Shown: positions 1 to 12,667 of the stretch, in pieces | Layout: each line of letters opens with the position of its first letter | Numbering within the stretch: position 1 is the stretch's first letter | Source of the DNA: Diatrype stigma | Taxonomy: Eukaryota; Ascomycota; Sordariomycetes; Xylariales; Diatrypaceae | Direction: 5' to 3' | DNA: 64,000 bases | Assembly (NCBI GenBank): GCA_022225965.2 | Contig: JAKJXP020000114.1 | Span: forward strand, 62,001 to 126,000 | Notes under the pieces: generated by a model | What the model was told of the DNA's origin: nothing | The model's input: only the letters and a program-made list of their open reading frames with translations | The model's database searches: none | Made by a program: the position numbers and the translations under genes

Positions 1-777
1 CTTGGCTCCCTCGTAGAACGATATGATGGTCTGCACGACACCCATCGAGGAGTTGATCAGACTCAGGTCGCCGTGCCTGCTATAGATCGGCTTGCCCGCC
101 GAAGAGAGGATCATGAAGTGTTTCAGCTTGGATTTCCAGACCCGGAGCCTATCCTCGTCATTCCAGTCCTTCTCAGACGTGTCGGGGATATCGTCGAATT
201 CGCGCTCGAAGTCTCCCAGCGCTGATATTCTGGACGTTCGGACCGTCTCGAACGGCTGCACCGCCGAGGACTGGGCATGCAGGAGCGCCCACGCGGGACT
301 CCTCTTGCTCATGTCGCCGACGAGCAGGCTCTCCAGGTCTCCCGGCGGGCGCAGCGTCGGGGCAAAGCTCATGACGCTCATGGACTCGTCGAGGTCGCTC
401 CCGATCGTGGAGAACCCCCGCCGCCGCGTGGCCGTGGCCGTGGCCCGGTCCGGCGAGGCGTCGACTGGGCCGGCATCGCTGTTCGCAGCGGCGTTGTCGT
501 CGCTGGTCGAGAAGGTGCCGCGAGAGCCGTCGGGGAACGACAGCGTCTGGATGTTCATAGCAGACAGGGCGGTTGTCGGCTTAGACTGCAACCGAGGCCG
601 TCCTCGCTCTACTGATGCCGCCGCTGCTGCCGCCGCCGCCGCCGCCGCAGAAGCAGCAGATCCGCCTGTCGCTGCTGCATGGGAAGGTCGTGGGGGGAGA
701 GGGGGAGGCCGTTCGTCGCCGGGGGCGAGGCCGGATGATGATGACGACGATCCAGCGTCCTCGCTGCCGCTGCCCAT
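1..777 (-). CDS. MON1: Vacuolar fusion protein MON1, N-terminal part (cut by window edge)
   Basis: With Ccz1, Mon1 forms the exchange factor that activates the Rab7/Ypt7 GTPase on late endosomes, autophagosomes and vacuoles. The visible 259 codons run open from the ATG at 777 to base 1 without an intron. Residues 1-73 are low complexity: Ser, Pro and a run of about 13 Ala. A second in-frame ATG lies at 558. Acidic/Ser-rich sequence follows, and from residue 219 the highly conserved start of the SAND/Mon1 longin domain is seen ([20 protein letters not shown], then a stretch ending ISFYEGAK). The start at 777 is preferred because an in-frame stop lies about 70 bases upstream, near 846; the ATG at 558 is the alternative. 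Family identity is clear; the C-terminal half lies outside the window. It is divergent from DOP1. Confidence 0.93.
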   Translation of the reverse strand, partial: MGSGSEDAGSSSSSSGLAPGDERPPPLPPRPSHAAATGGSAASAAAAAAAAAAASVERGRPRLQSKPTTALSAMNIQTLSFPDGSRGTFSTSDDNAAANSDAGPVDASPDRATATATRRRGFSTIGSDLDESMSVMSFAPTLRPPGDLESLLVGDMSKRSPAWALLHAQSSAVQPFETVRTSRISALGDFEREFDDIPDTSEKDWNDEDRLRVWKSKLKHFMILSSAGKPIYSRHGDLSLINSSMGVVQTIISFYEGAK

Positions 778-1556
778 CGTGACCCGAATCCTGGCAATGC
801 TCGTCGCATCCTCCTTACGCGGGCTCACTGGTCTGCTCACTTCACGTCAATCCATAGCCCTGCGCTCGGACATCGAAGAATCTATTCTCTCGAAGGACAT
901 AGAGGTAAGTCGGGGGTTATAGTGTGAACTGGTGTTCGTTCGTGATAATTATAGATGTTCTGCGGGTTCACGTCATTGGTTCTAGTTAGTCTCAGCAGCG
1001 GGCAGCTGGACCTTTGCCGCACATGCAGCAGCTATTCCCCAGGGCTGCCAGCCAGCCAGCCAGCCAGCCTCCCTAGACGCCCCTAGCTAGACTCGTAATA
1101 CCAGGTAAGCTGGCAAGCCCAAGGCTGGTCAGGGATAGCTCGACACCAGGACACCAGGACACCAGGACACGCGGCTAGGCGCTTGTATGTTCGTACATAC
1201 CTACCTACATGTAGTACGTAATACTACATACCACCGGGGGGCTGAGCCTGTAACTTAGTGGCGGGCCGATGAAACATGCCTGCCTAAGGCGCTACATGCC
1301 CGTAATCGGTGGAATCTCGTCATGGCCATTCGTCCAATTGGCTGCATCGTGTCTTCAACTATTCGTACGTCCCGGATTGTTCTTCATATAGACTAATGTT
1401 CTTTAATGTTCTTCATATAATTAGGCGATACTCGGTTGTTTGCAGCTTCACATTGATGCGCCTCAGTCTGCGATGATCCACGGCCTTTCCGAATCCCCAT
1501 CCGAACCCATGGGACCGCCGGTTATCCCTCCATAGTTGAAGCTGCTACGGCAAAAG
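778..1556. promoter_or_regulatory. Shared upstream region of MON1 and DOP1
   Basis: This is a 779-base divergent intergenic region. It holds a short direct repeat of ACACCAGG at about 1143-1170, a CCAG(C) run at 1046-1068 and several TACCTACATG-like motifs. No coding signal or RNA gene was seen. It presumably contains both promoters and 5' leaders. Confidence 0.5.
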
Positions 1557-4500
1557 ATGGCGCCCGAGCCCGGTTCTCGTCGTTCCGTGTCCCCAGAGAG
1601 CTCCGGTCGAAATACGCCCACTCCGCGACAATGGAGGAATCAGTTGGGGCCAGGTACATAGCTAGATAACCGGTCTGTTCCTAGGGCTTGAATCCGTAGC
1701 TGATCATCCTGCTTTGCATTATAGAAGAGACGCCCACGAAAGACAAGCATTACCGGAAATATGCGTCAGGCGTTGAGCGAGCCCTGTCGCTGTTCGATAC
1801 AGCTCTGCAAGAATGGGCAGATTATATATCCTTTCTGAGTAGACTGCTCAAGGTGAGGACAGAGCCGGCGTGCTGCGGTGTAGTCTGGCATATGCTAAGC
1901 GTCCTTGTCCATATAGGCATTGCAAGCACGACAATCCAATATAACCACGATCCCGTCGAAAGTCCTCGTTGCGAAGCGTCTCTCGCAATGTCTTAACCCC
2001 TCGCTTCCCTCAGGGGTCCACCAGAAAGCTCTAGAGGTCTATAGTTATATCTTCTCCGTGATTGGGAAGGAGGGCTTGTCACGAGATCTCCCCCTGTACC
2101 TCTCCGGATTGGCGCCGACACTCTCGTTCGCATCCTTGACTGTTCGGAGCCCATTCCTTGACCTCTTAGAAAAACACTTGCTCCAGGTAGACTCGAGGGC
2201 ACTGCGGCCGGCCATGAAATCTATTATACTAGCCCTACTACCGGGGCTAGAAGAAGAGACAAGCGAGGAATTTGATAGGACGTTAAAACTCATGGAAAGG
2301 TTCAAGATCGCTATTCGTCCGCCGAACAGCAAAGAGCTCACTAGGTCTCATTCCACTGGCGATGACTTCTTTTGGCAGTGTCTCTTCTTAGCTACGATAA
2401 CCAGTCAAAGCAGACGAACTGGTGCTCTTGCCTATCTCGTTCGATGCCTGCCAACTCTAGCACCACCCAATCCCTCGGAAACCTCGAATGGGAGCCCGAA
2501 CGAGGACGATAGCTCAGCAGAGCTTTCCACCCTGGTAACGTCCCCTGAGCCCGGCTTGCTCCTCAGATGTTTCGCCGCTGGGTTGGGGGATGAGCAGATT
2601 TTAATCCAAAGAGGCTTCCTAGACCTTCTCGTGACACATCTTCCGTTGAATTCTCAGGTGTTGCAAGCCAAGGTCAAACCCGATGATATGGAACTATTGC
2701 TCCGTGCTGCTGTTGGCGTCGTAACTAGAAGAGATATGAGTCTGAACCGACGCCTGTGGGCTTGGTTTCTCGGACCAGAGCCCGCCAACCAGGAACACGA
2801 CACTGGAGCAGAGACACCAAATTCCCCGTCTGGTCATAACCAAGGGGATTTTGGCTCTAAAACAAGCTATTTTGAAGAGTACGGCTTGCAACCGTTGACG
2901 GGAGCCTTGCTTTCGATGATCAATTCGGCATCTGGAAGTAGCCCTTCGGAGCGGTCCCGGCCCTTCCGTATATGCCTCTCCTTAATGGACAGATGGGAAA
3001 TCGGCGGTCTAGTGGTGCCGGAGATCTTCCTTCCCGTCATATCCAGCGTCAGGAGCTTCAAATCGAAAGCTTCTAGTAAAGCCGAATTCAACGAAGTGTT
3101 GCGTAGTGCCAGTGTGTTCTTTGATGGCGTTGAGAGTGGTCTTATATATGGGGAGTTAGTCGGGCTCATGGCCCAAGCCGTGGGCCCTGGAATTCTATCG
3201 CATGCAGAGCGCACCGAGAAGCTGTTGCTGGTCCAGTTCATTCTAAAGCATTTCAACGTTCACGAAGAGGAAATGGTCACTCTCCATGCCCCATTAGCAG
3301 CATTGTCGATCATGGCCATGTTGACTGACGTGAAGGGGCGCAGTGGGAAGTCTACAGCAGCAACTAAAGAAGAGAGCGCCTCTTTGACGTCCCAAGCTCT
3401 GGACATCGCCCTAAACTTGATCGAGCTCATTCCAGAACGAGCATTTACTACCGAACCGGGAGAAAACGGTGCCATCTCGTCGTCACAGGGCCCAGCCACG
3501 GAGTCCACGTCAAACGTCGAAGTGCTAAAGAAGATCAGGAATTTCTATGTATCTGATCAAGGCAACGTCGAAGCCGCCCCATTGCCGTTCTCGGCTCGTG
3601 ATGTTGGGCATTTACTGCTCCAAAAGGCCTGCAATCTGACCTGCGACAGTCTCCAGCCGTTAGAACTTGAGAGTCTCCTATCCAATAAGAGCCGGGTTCT
3701 TGCTCTCTTGCTCTCAAAGGTCCCTCCAGAGTACCCCTTGAACACTGGGAGACTCATATCCTCTATACGAAGGAGGCTGTCAGCAAACAGCATTCCCTTT
3801 ACCAGCTTCAAATCAGTATTATCTCTCTCGACACAACTCTATAATGGCGAGCGTATATCCTTGACCTCCTTATCAGACTTGGTAGAATCTCTAGTTCGTC
3901 ATGCTTGGGGCTTTCTGTCCTTGTCGGAGCCGAAGTATCATGTAGAGACTGTGCGCTGCCTCTGGCAGTTGCAATCAGCTCTCACCCTCGCTAATCGTGA
4001 GATCGAGGCGGCTATTTCTGACTTGATGTTGAAGAGCGATACCACTGGTTCATATGCCTCTCGACCTGCAGATCCAGGTCGAACCTTCAGCATACTATGG
4101 TCCCACACGTTACAGGATGGCTCATCCCATTCTGACCGAAGGTTGCCAAGGACACCTTGGGAGCCGAAATTTACCGTTAGGTTGTTAGGCGCAGAGCACT
4201 ACGAAGTGATGCTCACAAGGCCTCTCTTCCTGATGCTTGATTCCCTTTTAGACGAACGCACACAACTATTCATGGCCGTCAAGAGCTGGCTTAACCACAT
4301 GGTTGGCATCGAGAAGTGAGTCCTCCCCAGCGTTAGGATCAAACGAATTTTATGGTTGACCTAGTATGCAGGCTTTTCCTGGTTTTCGTAACCAAGATCG
4401 CTCAACTCGGTTTCTTGAAATCATCGTCGCTTGCCTCAAAGGCTTCCCTGCTCACTGAATCGGTTGAGTACTCGACAGAGGATGATCTTGACCTTGGGCT

Positions 4501-7500
4501 TTACTATATTCGAACTTTATCAAATATATTCCGGTGGGCTCCGGATGCCTTCTGGGGCGTTCTCGCTACTCGGACGATTGAGGAGCCGGGGCAACTCCTC
4601 GCGGAGATCAGTAAGTGAGATTACCATTCAGGGCAGTACACCTTGACTAATAACAAGCAGCCGGCAAAGAAGGTGATGTATCACTTCAAGAGTTTTTCGT
4701 GCATGCCTGCATGCGATGCATTGCGGGAAACAAGTTTCCCAAAGACAACAACCAATTGCAGCTTCGTATAGCCCAGCTACATCGATCTGCATTGACTTTA
4801 TTACACCAAATCCTCTTAAGCCCCTATGCAGATGCCCTATCGAACCTCAAGCTGGAGGAGCCCTTGGTAGAAAGACTGGCACAATCCCTTGATGCGCCCG
4901 ACCCATATATCCAAGTGCTCCTGCTCGATGTGGTTTTCGACTCCCTTAGAATACGAGATATGCATCATCCGGAGTTGCCGACCTCTCCAACCGGGGAGAA
5001 GCGCGCTCTTAGCTACCCATCAGGTGGCATCCGACCATCATCCTCCAGCCAAGACAACACTCCTGCAGAAACCACACAACCTCCCCAACAACTACTAAGA
5101 TGTATACAAGCCGGACTAAGTTCCTCTAGTAGTCGTTCCGTCTTGGATAGTTGGGTCGGGTTTCTCACCGAATGCTTGCCCCTTTATTCGCAATCTATAT
5201 TCCAAGTGTTGATACCCCTTGTAGAGACGCTTTGCGGACAGATAAGCAACACCTTTGAGGATTTACGAAGGACCTTTGCACAGATGGGCAAGGCATCCGA
5301 CACAGTAAACGCGCCCGAAACGACCTTGATATCGTTACTCAACGCCTTGGAGCAGGTGCTGGCGAAAGCTCACGAGTCTCTTCTAGCAGAAGAGGCGAGG
5401 GCTTCAGTCGTCAAGAGCCCAGACCAACCGCAGGGCTTCTTTGGTAACATGGTGTCGGGCGTATTCAACTCAGAAGCACCACAGTCCCGCAGCGCAACTG
5501 CGAATGACAGGCTCACCGTCCATCTAGCATTCCAAGATGCTGTGCGAATGTGTTTCAGGATCTGGTCCTGGGGGCAAGGAAGCGAAGCTACTGGTCTTGA
5601 TCCAGACTCTGCTGCTTCGTTCAATTACACGTCTTTACGCATGCGAAACCGCGCTCGTCGGCTGCTCGAGCATGTATTCGCCGCAGAGGCGCTGGAGTGC
5701 TTAGAGACCGTGGTAGATATATGGCGGACGTCATTCAGCAGCTCAGATGCCTCGAAACACTCTGCCGTTCTCAACCTTCTCCCTGCCCTTGATGGATCCC
5801 GTCCGCGCCATACAATTCCCGCCATTTTCAATGCGGTTTACAGCCGCACAAATCCCAGTGCACTCGACCCATCTAGAAAGTCAACACTGACTATCTCGTT
5901 GCAAGACACTGACCTGGTAATATTCCTTGTCGACTATGCCCGCTCTCTCGAAGATGATGCCATGGATGAGATATGGCAGGATTGCGTCATTTTCTTGAAG
6001 GACATACTCAGCAATCCATTCCCACACAGACAAACCATACCCAGCTTGTTGGAGTTCACGGCTATCCTAGGCGAGAAGGTTGACAACACCAACTTCGGAG
6101 AGCAGAGGAAAATGAGGAGGGAGCTAGCTGTGAGTCTACCCATCGATTATAAACTAGAACGAATGCCACTAACACCAAGCCAGGACCTCTTCATGCGACT
6201 CCTTACTGCCCTCTTCACGACCAGGCCGGCTCTGTTCACAGATAATTCGTCGAATTCGCATCCAGACGCGTTGCAGTCTAGTGATGGAACACGCGCTCCA
6301 GCAATTAAGAGTCCTGCCGAGCGGGCGGATGATGTGGTTGGAATTCTATCAACCATCGTGCCGAACCTACCCAAGATCCTCGTAGAACAAGACCGAGTAC
6401 TAACGGCCGCGAGCTCTATTTCGACCAACGTGATCGGGCCGGCGATCCGGTCCAAAAACTTCCCGGATACCATCACGAAAGGCACCCTGGTGCTTCTACA
6501 GGAGCTGACCCGGCTACCCGGAAACCAGAAGACGTGGAAAAAGGACATCAGCGACTCCTTCAACGACGCGCGATTCTTCGGGTCGCCAGTGGCGCTGGTC
6601 CGGAGCGACTGGTTGCCATTGCTCCGCCAGTGGACTCTCACCGACAACAAGGACCGCATGCTCGAGATCCTGGCGCGCATCACGCCGCCCACAACGGCCG
6701 GCATCGTGTTCGGCGTGGGTGCGACATCCGCACGACTCGAGGCGGACCGCCGCACGCAGCTAAACCTGCGGCGCGTGGCGGCGTTGGTCCTCGCCTCGTC
6801 GCCCGACGCCTTCGTGGCCGAGCTGCCCGCGATCCTTGACCGGCTCGTCGAGCTGCTGGCGGCCACGGCAACGTCGTCCCCCTCGTCGACCACGCGCGCC
6901 GAGGTGTACATGGTGGTGCGGGCGCTCGCGCTGCGCACCACGGCCGCCGTGCACCTCTCGCCGCTGTGGCCCGTCGTCAACGCCGAGCTGCAGGCGGCCA
7001 TCGCGAGCGCGGCCACGCCGACACCCGAGGACAGCTCGACCGTCAGCAACGCCTCGGACACGTTCGGCGCCGCTGCCGTCCTGCAGGCCTGCAGGCTGCT
7101 CGACCTGCTCGTCGCCGTCGCCCCCGACGACTTCCAGCTGCACGCCTGGCTCTTCGTCACCGACACCGTCGACGCCGTCTACCGCTCGGCCGCGTACCAG
7201 CCCGTCGCGCTCGTCGACGAGCTGTCCGAGGAGCTGGGCAACGGGCCTTTTACCGATACTACGGCTACGACTACGACTTCGACGGGCGCTACTGCTGCTT
7301 CCGCCTCCACGCAACAAGGAGAAGGAGAAGGAGAGGACAGAAAGCGCAGGAAGCCGCTCCTGGCGGACCTCAGCGCCGATGACCAGGCCCTGGTCGTGGA
7401 GAACCGCAAGGACGAGCTCGTCGCTCGCGTCTTGCGCCCCTTCTTCGGCCAGCTGAGCATCTTCGCCTTCGAGTCGACGTACGCCATGGGCGCGCTCGAT

Positions 7501-7569
7501 GAGGAGGCTTGCATCGTGGCGCTGCTGAGGGATTTGTTCGATGAGCGGACTATTGTTAAGGCGCTTTGA
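1557..7569 (+). CDS. DOP1: Dopey-family protein Dop1
   Basis: Dop1 is a large peripheral membrane protein that works with Mon2 and the Neo1 flippase in endosome-to-Golgi traffic, and in fungi in hyphal morphogenesis. Exons by frame joining: 1557-1653, 1725-1852, 1917-4315, 4372-4610 and 4661-7569, giving 1923 residues, normal for the family. The Dopey N-terminal signature starts at residue 38 (KDKHYRKYASGVERALSLFD, then a segment ending in the split codon at the 1916/1917 junction). The rest is a long alpha-solenoid typical of Dopey; the end is Leu-rich. Introns are 50-71 bases with GTACAT, GTGAGG, GTGAGT and GTAAGT donors. The last about 1 kb is markedly more GC-rich at third positions than the first 4.5 kb. 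The start is the first ATG giving the conserved N-terminus. Confidence 0.93.
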
Positions 7570-8055
7570 AGGAGGGAGGGGTAGAGGGGGAAAGAGGTTG
7601 GAAGGAATATAAGGGGGGTAGGAAGAAGTATTCACTCGGCTGGTTTGGTCTTGCGGAAAGGGAAATGGGGCGGGGCTGTAGGATTAGTAAATCGACAAGG
7701 AGTAGTAATGGGCCCTTTCTCTCACCTGGTGGTGGTTCATGGATGACGATGACGATGTGCTGTAAAGTGGAGTGGAAGAGGTGAGGACGTGAGGGGGAAG
7801 GATAGGATCAAAGTAGTATCATTAGCGATGGGTAGTTGAAATGAATTGAGGTACGAGCATTGCTCGCTGGTGATTCCGACGACGATACATGCAGCTCAAT
7901 TCGTTCGGTTCCCAATGACTCGTGATATCACTTCTCGAGATCAAGCTGTGTCAAGCAAGATATACAGCGCGCATCCAGGCTATGATGTAATTATAATTAT
8001 ACACTCGGTTCTGCAATGAGGAATGAGGAATGGGGGGCCAATCGAGGACGGGCGA
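7570..8055. other. Convergent 3' region between DOP1 and TGS1
   Basis: This is 486 bases between two stop codons and presumably contains both 3' UTRs. It is purine-rich just after DOP1. No gene is seen. Confidence 0.5.
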
Positions 8056-9509
8056 TCAAGTTCCATTCCCTTCCATATTTACATCAACATCATTATCGTC
8101 TGCTTGCCTTCTAGGTACCGTTGACGCGGGTATATACGCCACCAGTGCCTTGCTCGCGCCCTCGACGCAGTACTGCACCACCTCGATCTTTGTCCTGTTG
8201 CTCGTCTTCCTCTTCTTGTTCTGGTCATGTTCCTCCTGCCTCTGTGGCCGTATCTGTCCGGCCGAGTACCCCTCGCCATCGCTGTCGCTATCAACACCAC
8301 CACCACCATCACCCGCCGCCTCCTCCTCGTTCAGGGGCACCGTGGGCGCCAACCGCGCGATCTGCCGCAGGTCGCTCGTCCGCGGCAGGTACAGCGCGTG
8401 GTCCATGGCCCGGTAGGCCCCATGCAACTTCGCCAGGTTGTACGGCTCCATGGTGTTCAGGTCGAACACCGCGTCGGTGCTGTAGCCGGGGCCGCCCCAG
8501 GGCGGCGACGCGAACAGCACCGTCGTCGCCGGGTCGAGCTTCAGGTCCGAGCCGATGCTGTAATCCTCTTCCTCCTCGTCGTCACTATCACTACCACCCA
8601 CATCCGAAGAGGATGGTGGTGGCGGTGATGATGATGACGGCGGCGGCGGCATTTTCCCACCATTGTGCACAGCAGGACGAGAGGCAGCAGTGGTGGCGCC
8701 AGTAGCCTCCTTCAAGAACTCGAAGCTGTCCCCCAGCACCCACACGATGGACGCCTCAGCGCCGCTCGAGAGGCCGTGCAGGGCGGCGTTGTGCTGGGCG
8801 CACGCGAGCGTCGCGGGGTCCCGCTCGACGGCGACGACGCGGTCCCAGCGCCGCCGGCCCGCGTCCGTCGGGTGCGGCTGCAGCGCGAAGCTGATGGCGT
8901 TGGCGCCCGCGCCCGCGAACAGGTCGACGATGGTCGTCCTTCCATCACTGGCGCCACCCTCACCGGCACTTTCATTCTGTGAGGGAGAGGAAGAGGAAGA
9001 AGATGGCTGGGGAAAGGCGCCGTCGATGTCGTTGGCGATTTGTCTACAGGGGTGGTTTATATAGGTATTAGTAGCTGAGGGTAAGGTAGGTAGTATATTC
9101 CTTTTTTCTTGAGTGCCCTCTCTCCCCTCATTATTATTTTGCCTGATGGGAGACCAAAGTCACGTGGAGGCATGTCGAGATAGGGGGGAGTATAGGATGG
9201 ACTATCGAGTCATAAGACCAGATGAGGTAAAACTCGAATAAGTGCAACAGACTTACATGGCAACCGGCTCGGGAGTCACGCCATACCAGGCATCGTGTGT
9301 CATGTAGATCCCCTCGTTATAGTTAGAGAATATCGTATGCCGTTGCTGCCAGTACCTAAAGATATAATTCATGTTCAGTGTACTGCTACTGCTTGCTTCT
9401 GGTTTCCTTGTTGATTAACAACTCACTTCTGTAAGTCCCAGGGCACTTCGCCCAGTCTCCTCCAGTGGTGACAATCTTTCGTCAAGGGCAGCTTCTTGAC
9501 TTGCTTCAT
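8056..9509 (-). CDS. TGS1: Trimethylguanosine synthase (snRNA/snoRNA cap hypermethylase)
   Basis: Tgs1 converts the m7G cap of snRNAs, snoRNAs and telomerase RNA to m2,2,7G using S-adenosylmethionine in the nucleus/nucleolus. Exons (minus): 9509-9427, 9355-9257 and 9043-8056, 389 residues. Visible marks are the N-terminal family block (KYWQQRHTIF..NEGIYMT and WYGVTPEPVA), SAM motif I DLFAGAGANAISFA from residue 101, the ERDPATLACAQHN acidic loop, and the catalytic SPPWGGPGY at residues 240-248. Between the GDSFEFL segment and SPPWGG lies an insertion of about 55 residues rich in Pro, Ser, Asp and Glu, unusually long for this core loop. The C-terminal tail is Asp/Gly-rich with a basic patch. 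Introns have GTGAGT and GTAAGT donors. It is divergent from the GRASP gene. Confidence 0.93.
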
Positions 9510-10184
9510 CTTCGATTCTGTGAGTTCTGTGATAACTGTTTATACGAGGTTGGAAGGCCGTATGGATATTTCACACCTCGACGTTTTTAAACGTGAACAA
9601 AATCAGGGGCAGTCTTGTATCAGTCCTAACAATCCCAATACTGCCCTGCCAACCTTGTATGTATTGTACAGACAGTGGTCAATCAGGTATTACCCAGTAA
9701 TAGGAGGAGCTGCTGCTGTGGCTTAAAAGTTCCCGCTAGAATAGGTTCGTTAGCTGACTGCGAGAAGCTTGGGCCGCCCAGGTAAGTATATTGTATGAAG
9801 TATTGTACATAGTTACTATACATACATACATACATACATACATACATACAGTTACCAACCCCACCAGAAGCTCCATGGCTCCACACAGCAAATGCTTAGG
9901 GCGATGATGGTTGACGTCGGGCGTCGTGGCGTCGCAAAATGACAGCTTTACAGCTAAACTACAGCCTAGTACAGCCCTCCAGCTCTGCAGCTTTCCAGCT
10001 CTCTCGACATGAAGAATCACAGCACTCCGTTCCTAGGGTGACGATCAACCAATTCGCACACCCACGATATGACCCGATAGAAAAGAGATATAAAACCCCT
10101 ATACCACCCTGATCAAAAAGTAGCAATTGCTATCACGAATTCCCAGCAAACAAACGACATAACCAGACAACGACGGGAACGACC
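9510..10184. promoter_or_regulatory. Shared upstream region of TGS1 and the GRASP gene
   Basis: This is a 675-base divergent promoter region containing a (CATA)n microsatellite at about 9820-9850 and a TATAAA-like box at 10089-10094 (gatataaaac) about 95 bases before the GRASP ATG. No gene is seen. Confidence 0.5.
9820..9851. repeat. (CATA)n microsatellite
   Basis: About eight perfect copies of a CATA tetranucleotide in the TGS1/GRASP intergenic region. Confidence 0.9.
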
Positions 10185-11664
10185 ATGTTCAACGCCTTGA
10201 ACCGCTTCATATCGCGCCTCGATGGGGATCCGCAGAACCAGCACCAGAGAGAACGGGAGCAGTACGGGTTCCAGGTTCTGCGCAACACGAACCTAGAGCT
10301 GGCCGTCGAGCCGTGGTTCGACTTCATCGTGGGAATCAACGGACGGATGATAGTACGTACGCACGCAGTATCTACGAGCACATGCGACTCGATCTCTAAA
10401 CACAGGACTGACTCCCTCTCCCGTTGAAACAGGATAGCCCCGATGCCCGACTCTTCGCCCAGGAGGTGCGCAACTGCGCCGGAGGTACCGTGTCGCTAGG
10501 AATATGGAGCGCAAAGGTTCGTAGAAACCCCGCGCGCAGCAAAGAAGCCACCTGCCTACCCACCTGCCTACCCACCTGCCTACCCACCTACCTACCCGTA
10601 CCTACCTAGGCAGCTGGACCTAGAGTAGCTATTAGCAAGCCGAGCGCGGCCGAACCTCAGACTCAGACTCAGACTCACACACTCAACAGGGCCAGCGCAC
10701 GCGCGCCCTGCACGTGGCGGTGCCGCCGTCGCCCGGCACGCTGGGCCTGTCGCTGCAGTGGACGCCGCTGGCCGCGGCGTCGGAGAACGTGTGGCACGTG
10801 CTGGACGTGGCGGCGAACGCGCCGGCGGACGCGGCGGGGCTGCTGCCGTACGGGGACTACGTGCTGGGGTCGCCGGACGGGGCGCTGCTGCGCGGCGAGG
10901 CCGCGCTCGGCGAGCTCGTCGACGACCACATCGGCCGCCCCCTGCGCCTGTGGGTCTACAACCACGAGTACGACGTCGCGCGCGAGGTCGTCGTCACCCC
11001 CAGCCGCGAGTGGGGCGGCGAGGGCGCCCTCGGCTGCGTCCTCGGCTACGGCGCCCTCCACCGCCTGCCCGCCCCCCTGAGCGAGCCCGTCCACGCCCCC
11101 GGCGAGACCATGTTCGACGGCGATGGCGGCGGTGCTGGTGCGGCCGGCGATGCTTACGGCTTCTCTTCCGGCGCCGGGCCGGCATCGGCGTCAGGCGGCG
11201 CCCCGCAGTTCACCACGCTCGCGCCTCCCACGCTGGCGACGGCGCCGCTGTCGCCCCCGGGCGCGTCGCCGAGCCCGGGCGCGTACGCCGCGGTTCCCCC
11301 TCCTCCGACGAACGACTTCCTCATCCCCGCCCAGATGGTGAGCCCGCCACCACCGAGCGGCACGGGCACGCCGCCGCCACCGACGGGAGCAGCCCCGACA
11401 GCAAGGGGGGCAAGGAGAAAGGAGCACAAGGCTGGGCACGCGCCGAGCCGGCTGGACGATTACTTCGCGGAGCAGGAGATGAAGAGCAAGGAGCTCGAGG
11501 GCGGTTCCATATCGGCGAGCAAGACGCCGCCCCCGCCGCCTCCTAAGGCCGGCTCCATCCCGCCGCCTCCGAAGGCTTCGCCTAAGCCGCCACTGCCTCC
11601 GACGGCTTCTGCCGAGGCAGAGGGTGCGGGTGATGGTGATGGTGGCAGTGGTAGTGGGGATTAG
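10185..11664 (+). CDS. GRH1: GRASP65/55-family Golgi reassembly-stacking protein (Grh1-like)
   Basis: GRASP proteins tether Golgi/COPII membranes and are needed for some unconventional secretion. Exons 10185-10352, 10433-10516 and 10690-11664 give 408 residues. The first about 205 residues form the two tandem PDZ-like GRASP domains: PDZ1 has the hallmark LELAVEPWFDFIVGINGR and PDZ2 contains WHVLDVAANAPADAAGL, YGDYVLGSP and LRLWVYNHEYD. The rest is a disordered Pro/Ser/Gly region with many poly-Pro blocks, as in fungal Grh1. The N-terminus (MFNALNRFISRL) can form an amphipathic helix of the kind used for membrane attachment in Grh1; that role is inferred. Intron 2 holds a 12-base tandem repeat. 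Exon 3 is extremely GC-rich, which explains the many overlapping open frames there. The ATG fits the family N-terminus. Confidence 0.93.
10549..10610. repeat. CCTGCCTACCCA tandem repeat inside GRASP intron 2
   Basis: Three near-perfect 12-base units followed by degenerate CCTACC copies, located within the second intron of the GRASP gene, so not coding. Confidence 0.85.
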
Positions 11665-12667
11665 TATCCGCATTAATGGAAGCCAAAGGAAGCTACGGAG
11701 TATTGGGTGGATGGAGTTATGCGCGTGTGTCTGGTCAAAGAGAGGTCGGTTGGTCAACCGCCCAAGCAATTGCAGTAGATAGATCGCAGGTTCTGGAGAT
11801 GCTGATGCTGTGCTATGCTGTGCTGCGCCGAGATACCCTCAACGGAATAGGCACTTAGTTGACCCAATGTTAGCCACAACCTTCCGTCCATTGTGTATGC
11901 TGTAGCACACAGCCTCGGCTGACGTTCTATGCTTGTCAGCCGCAACATCCGGCAGCCAACCCTTTGCCACGCTCACCGATTATATAAGGGACTCATGTGT
12001 GTGTGATGTAGAGAGAAAACATGATGAGTTTGTTGTATACACGTTCCCTAACAACATTCGTCTAAGCATATGTCTCACCCTAGCTAGGTGCATTGTAAAA
12101 CCGCTGATCCGAGTTGGATCCCCTCTATTAAATGAAGACTGCTAGTACTTGATGGATGGTATACGTATTGGTAACCTCAACCAGTGGAATTCGGGTTGCT
12201 TCTGTTACAGTATAGCGAATTCACAGAGATATGTTCACTATCTTCACTGCCGGAATCACATCTACTTCGCAGTCGATAGTCAGTCACACACCCCGCCCAA
12301 CGTCTGCTTTTCTCTTCAATCCTTCTTAAAGAAGTGGTTTATCACAGGATTGCACCTACTAACGCCTTTCTAGCATCTAGATACACAAATAGCAGTCGAG
12401 GTTGTCCTCATTGCGTCTTGCGCAGTGATCATGTGCAATGCAGAGTTCATGGAACGCGTATGAGTCACAGCATGCCCAGGAGCAGAGCAGGTCTTCTGTA
12501 CTTCTTTCTGCCCCTTTTCGTTCTTTCAGCAAGGCTCCTATGATAAAGCTTTTATTTGGTTCCCTTCCATTCAATGCGTAGTGTTTGTGACGCGCTTGCT
12601 AATTGTCAAGCCCCTATCTAAGCTGTCCACATCAATCCAATCCGCTGCTGCCGCCTGGTCGAGCTCT
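11665..12667. other. Convergent intergenic region, GRASP gene to OST2
   Basis: About 1 kb of moderately AT-rich sequence between two stop codons. I read both strands and saw no family-like exon; short open frames here have no recognisable content. 3' UTRs are expected at both ends. Confidence 0.5.

Noticed and set aside
92..922. 276-codon + strand open frame with an Ala run
   Set aside because: It lies opposite MON1, whose conserved domain reads cleanly on the minus strand; the + frame is a GC-rich shadow.
6147..7166. 339-codon minus-strand frame
   Set aside because: Antisense to DOP1 exon 5 with Ser/Arg-rich composition; no family features.
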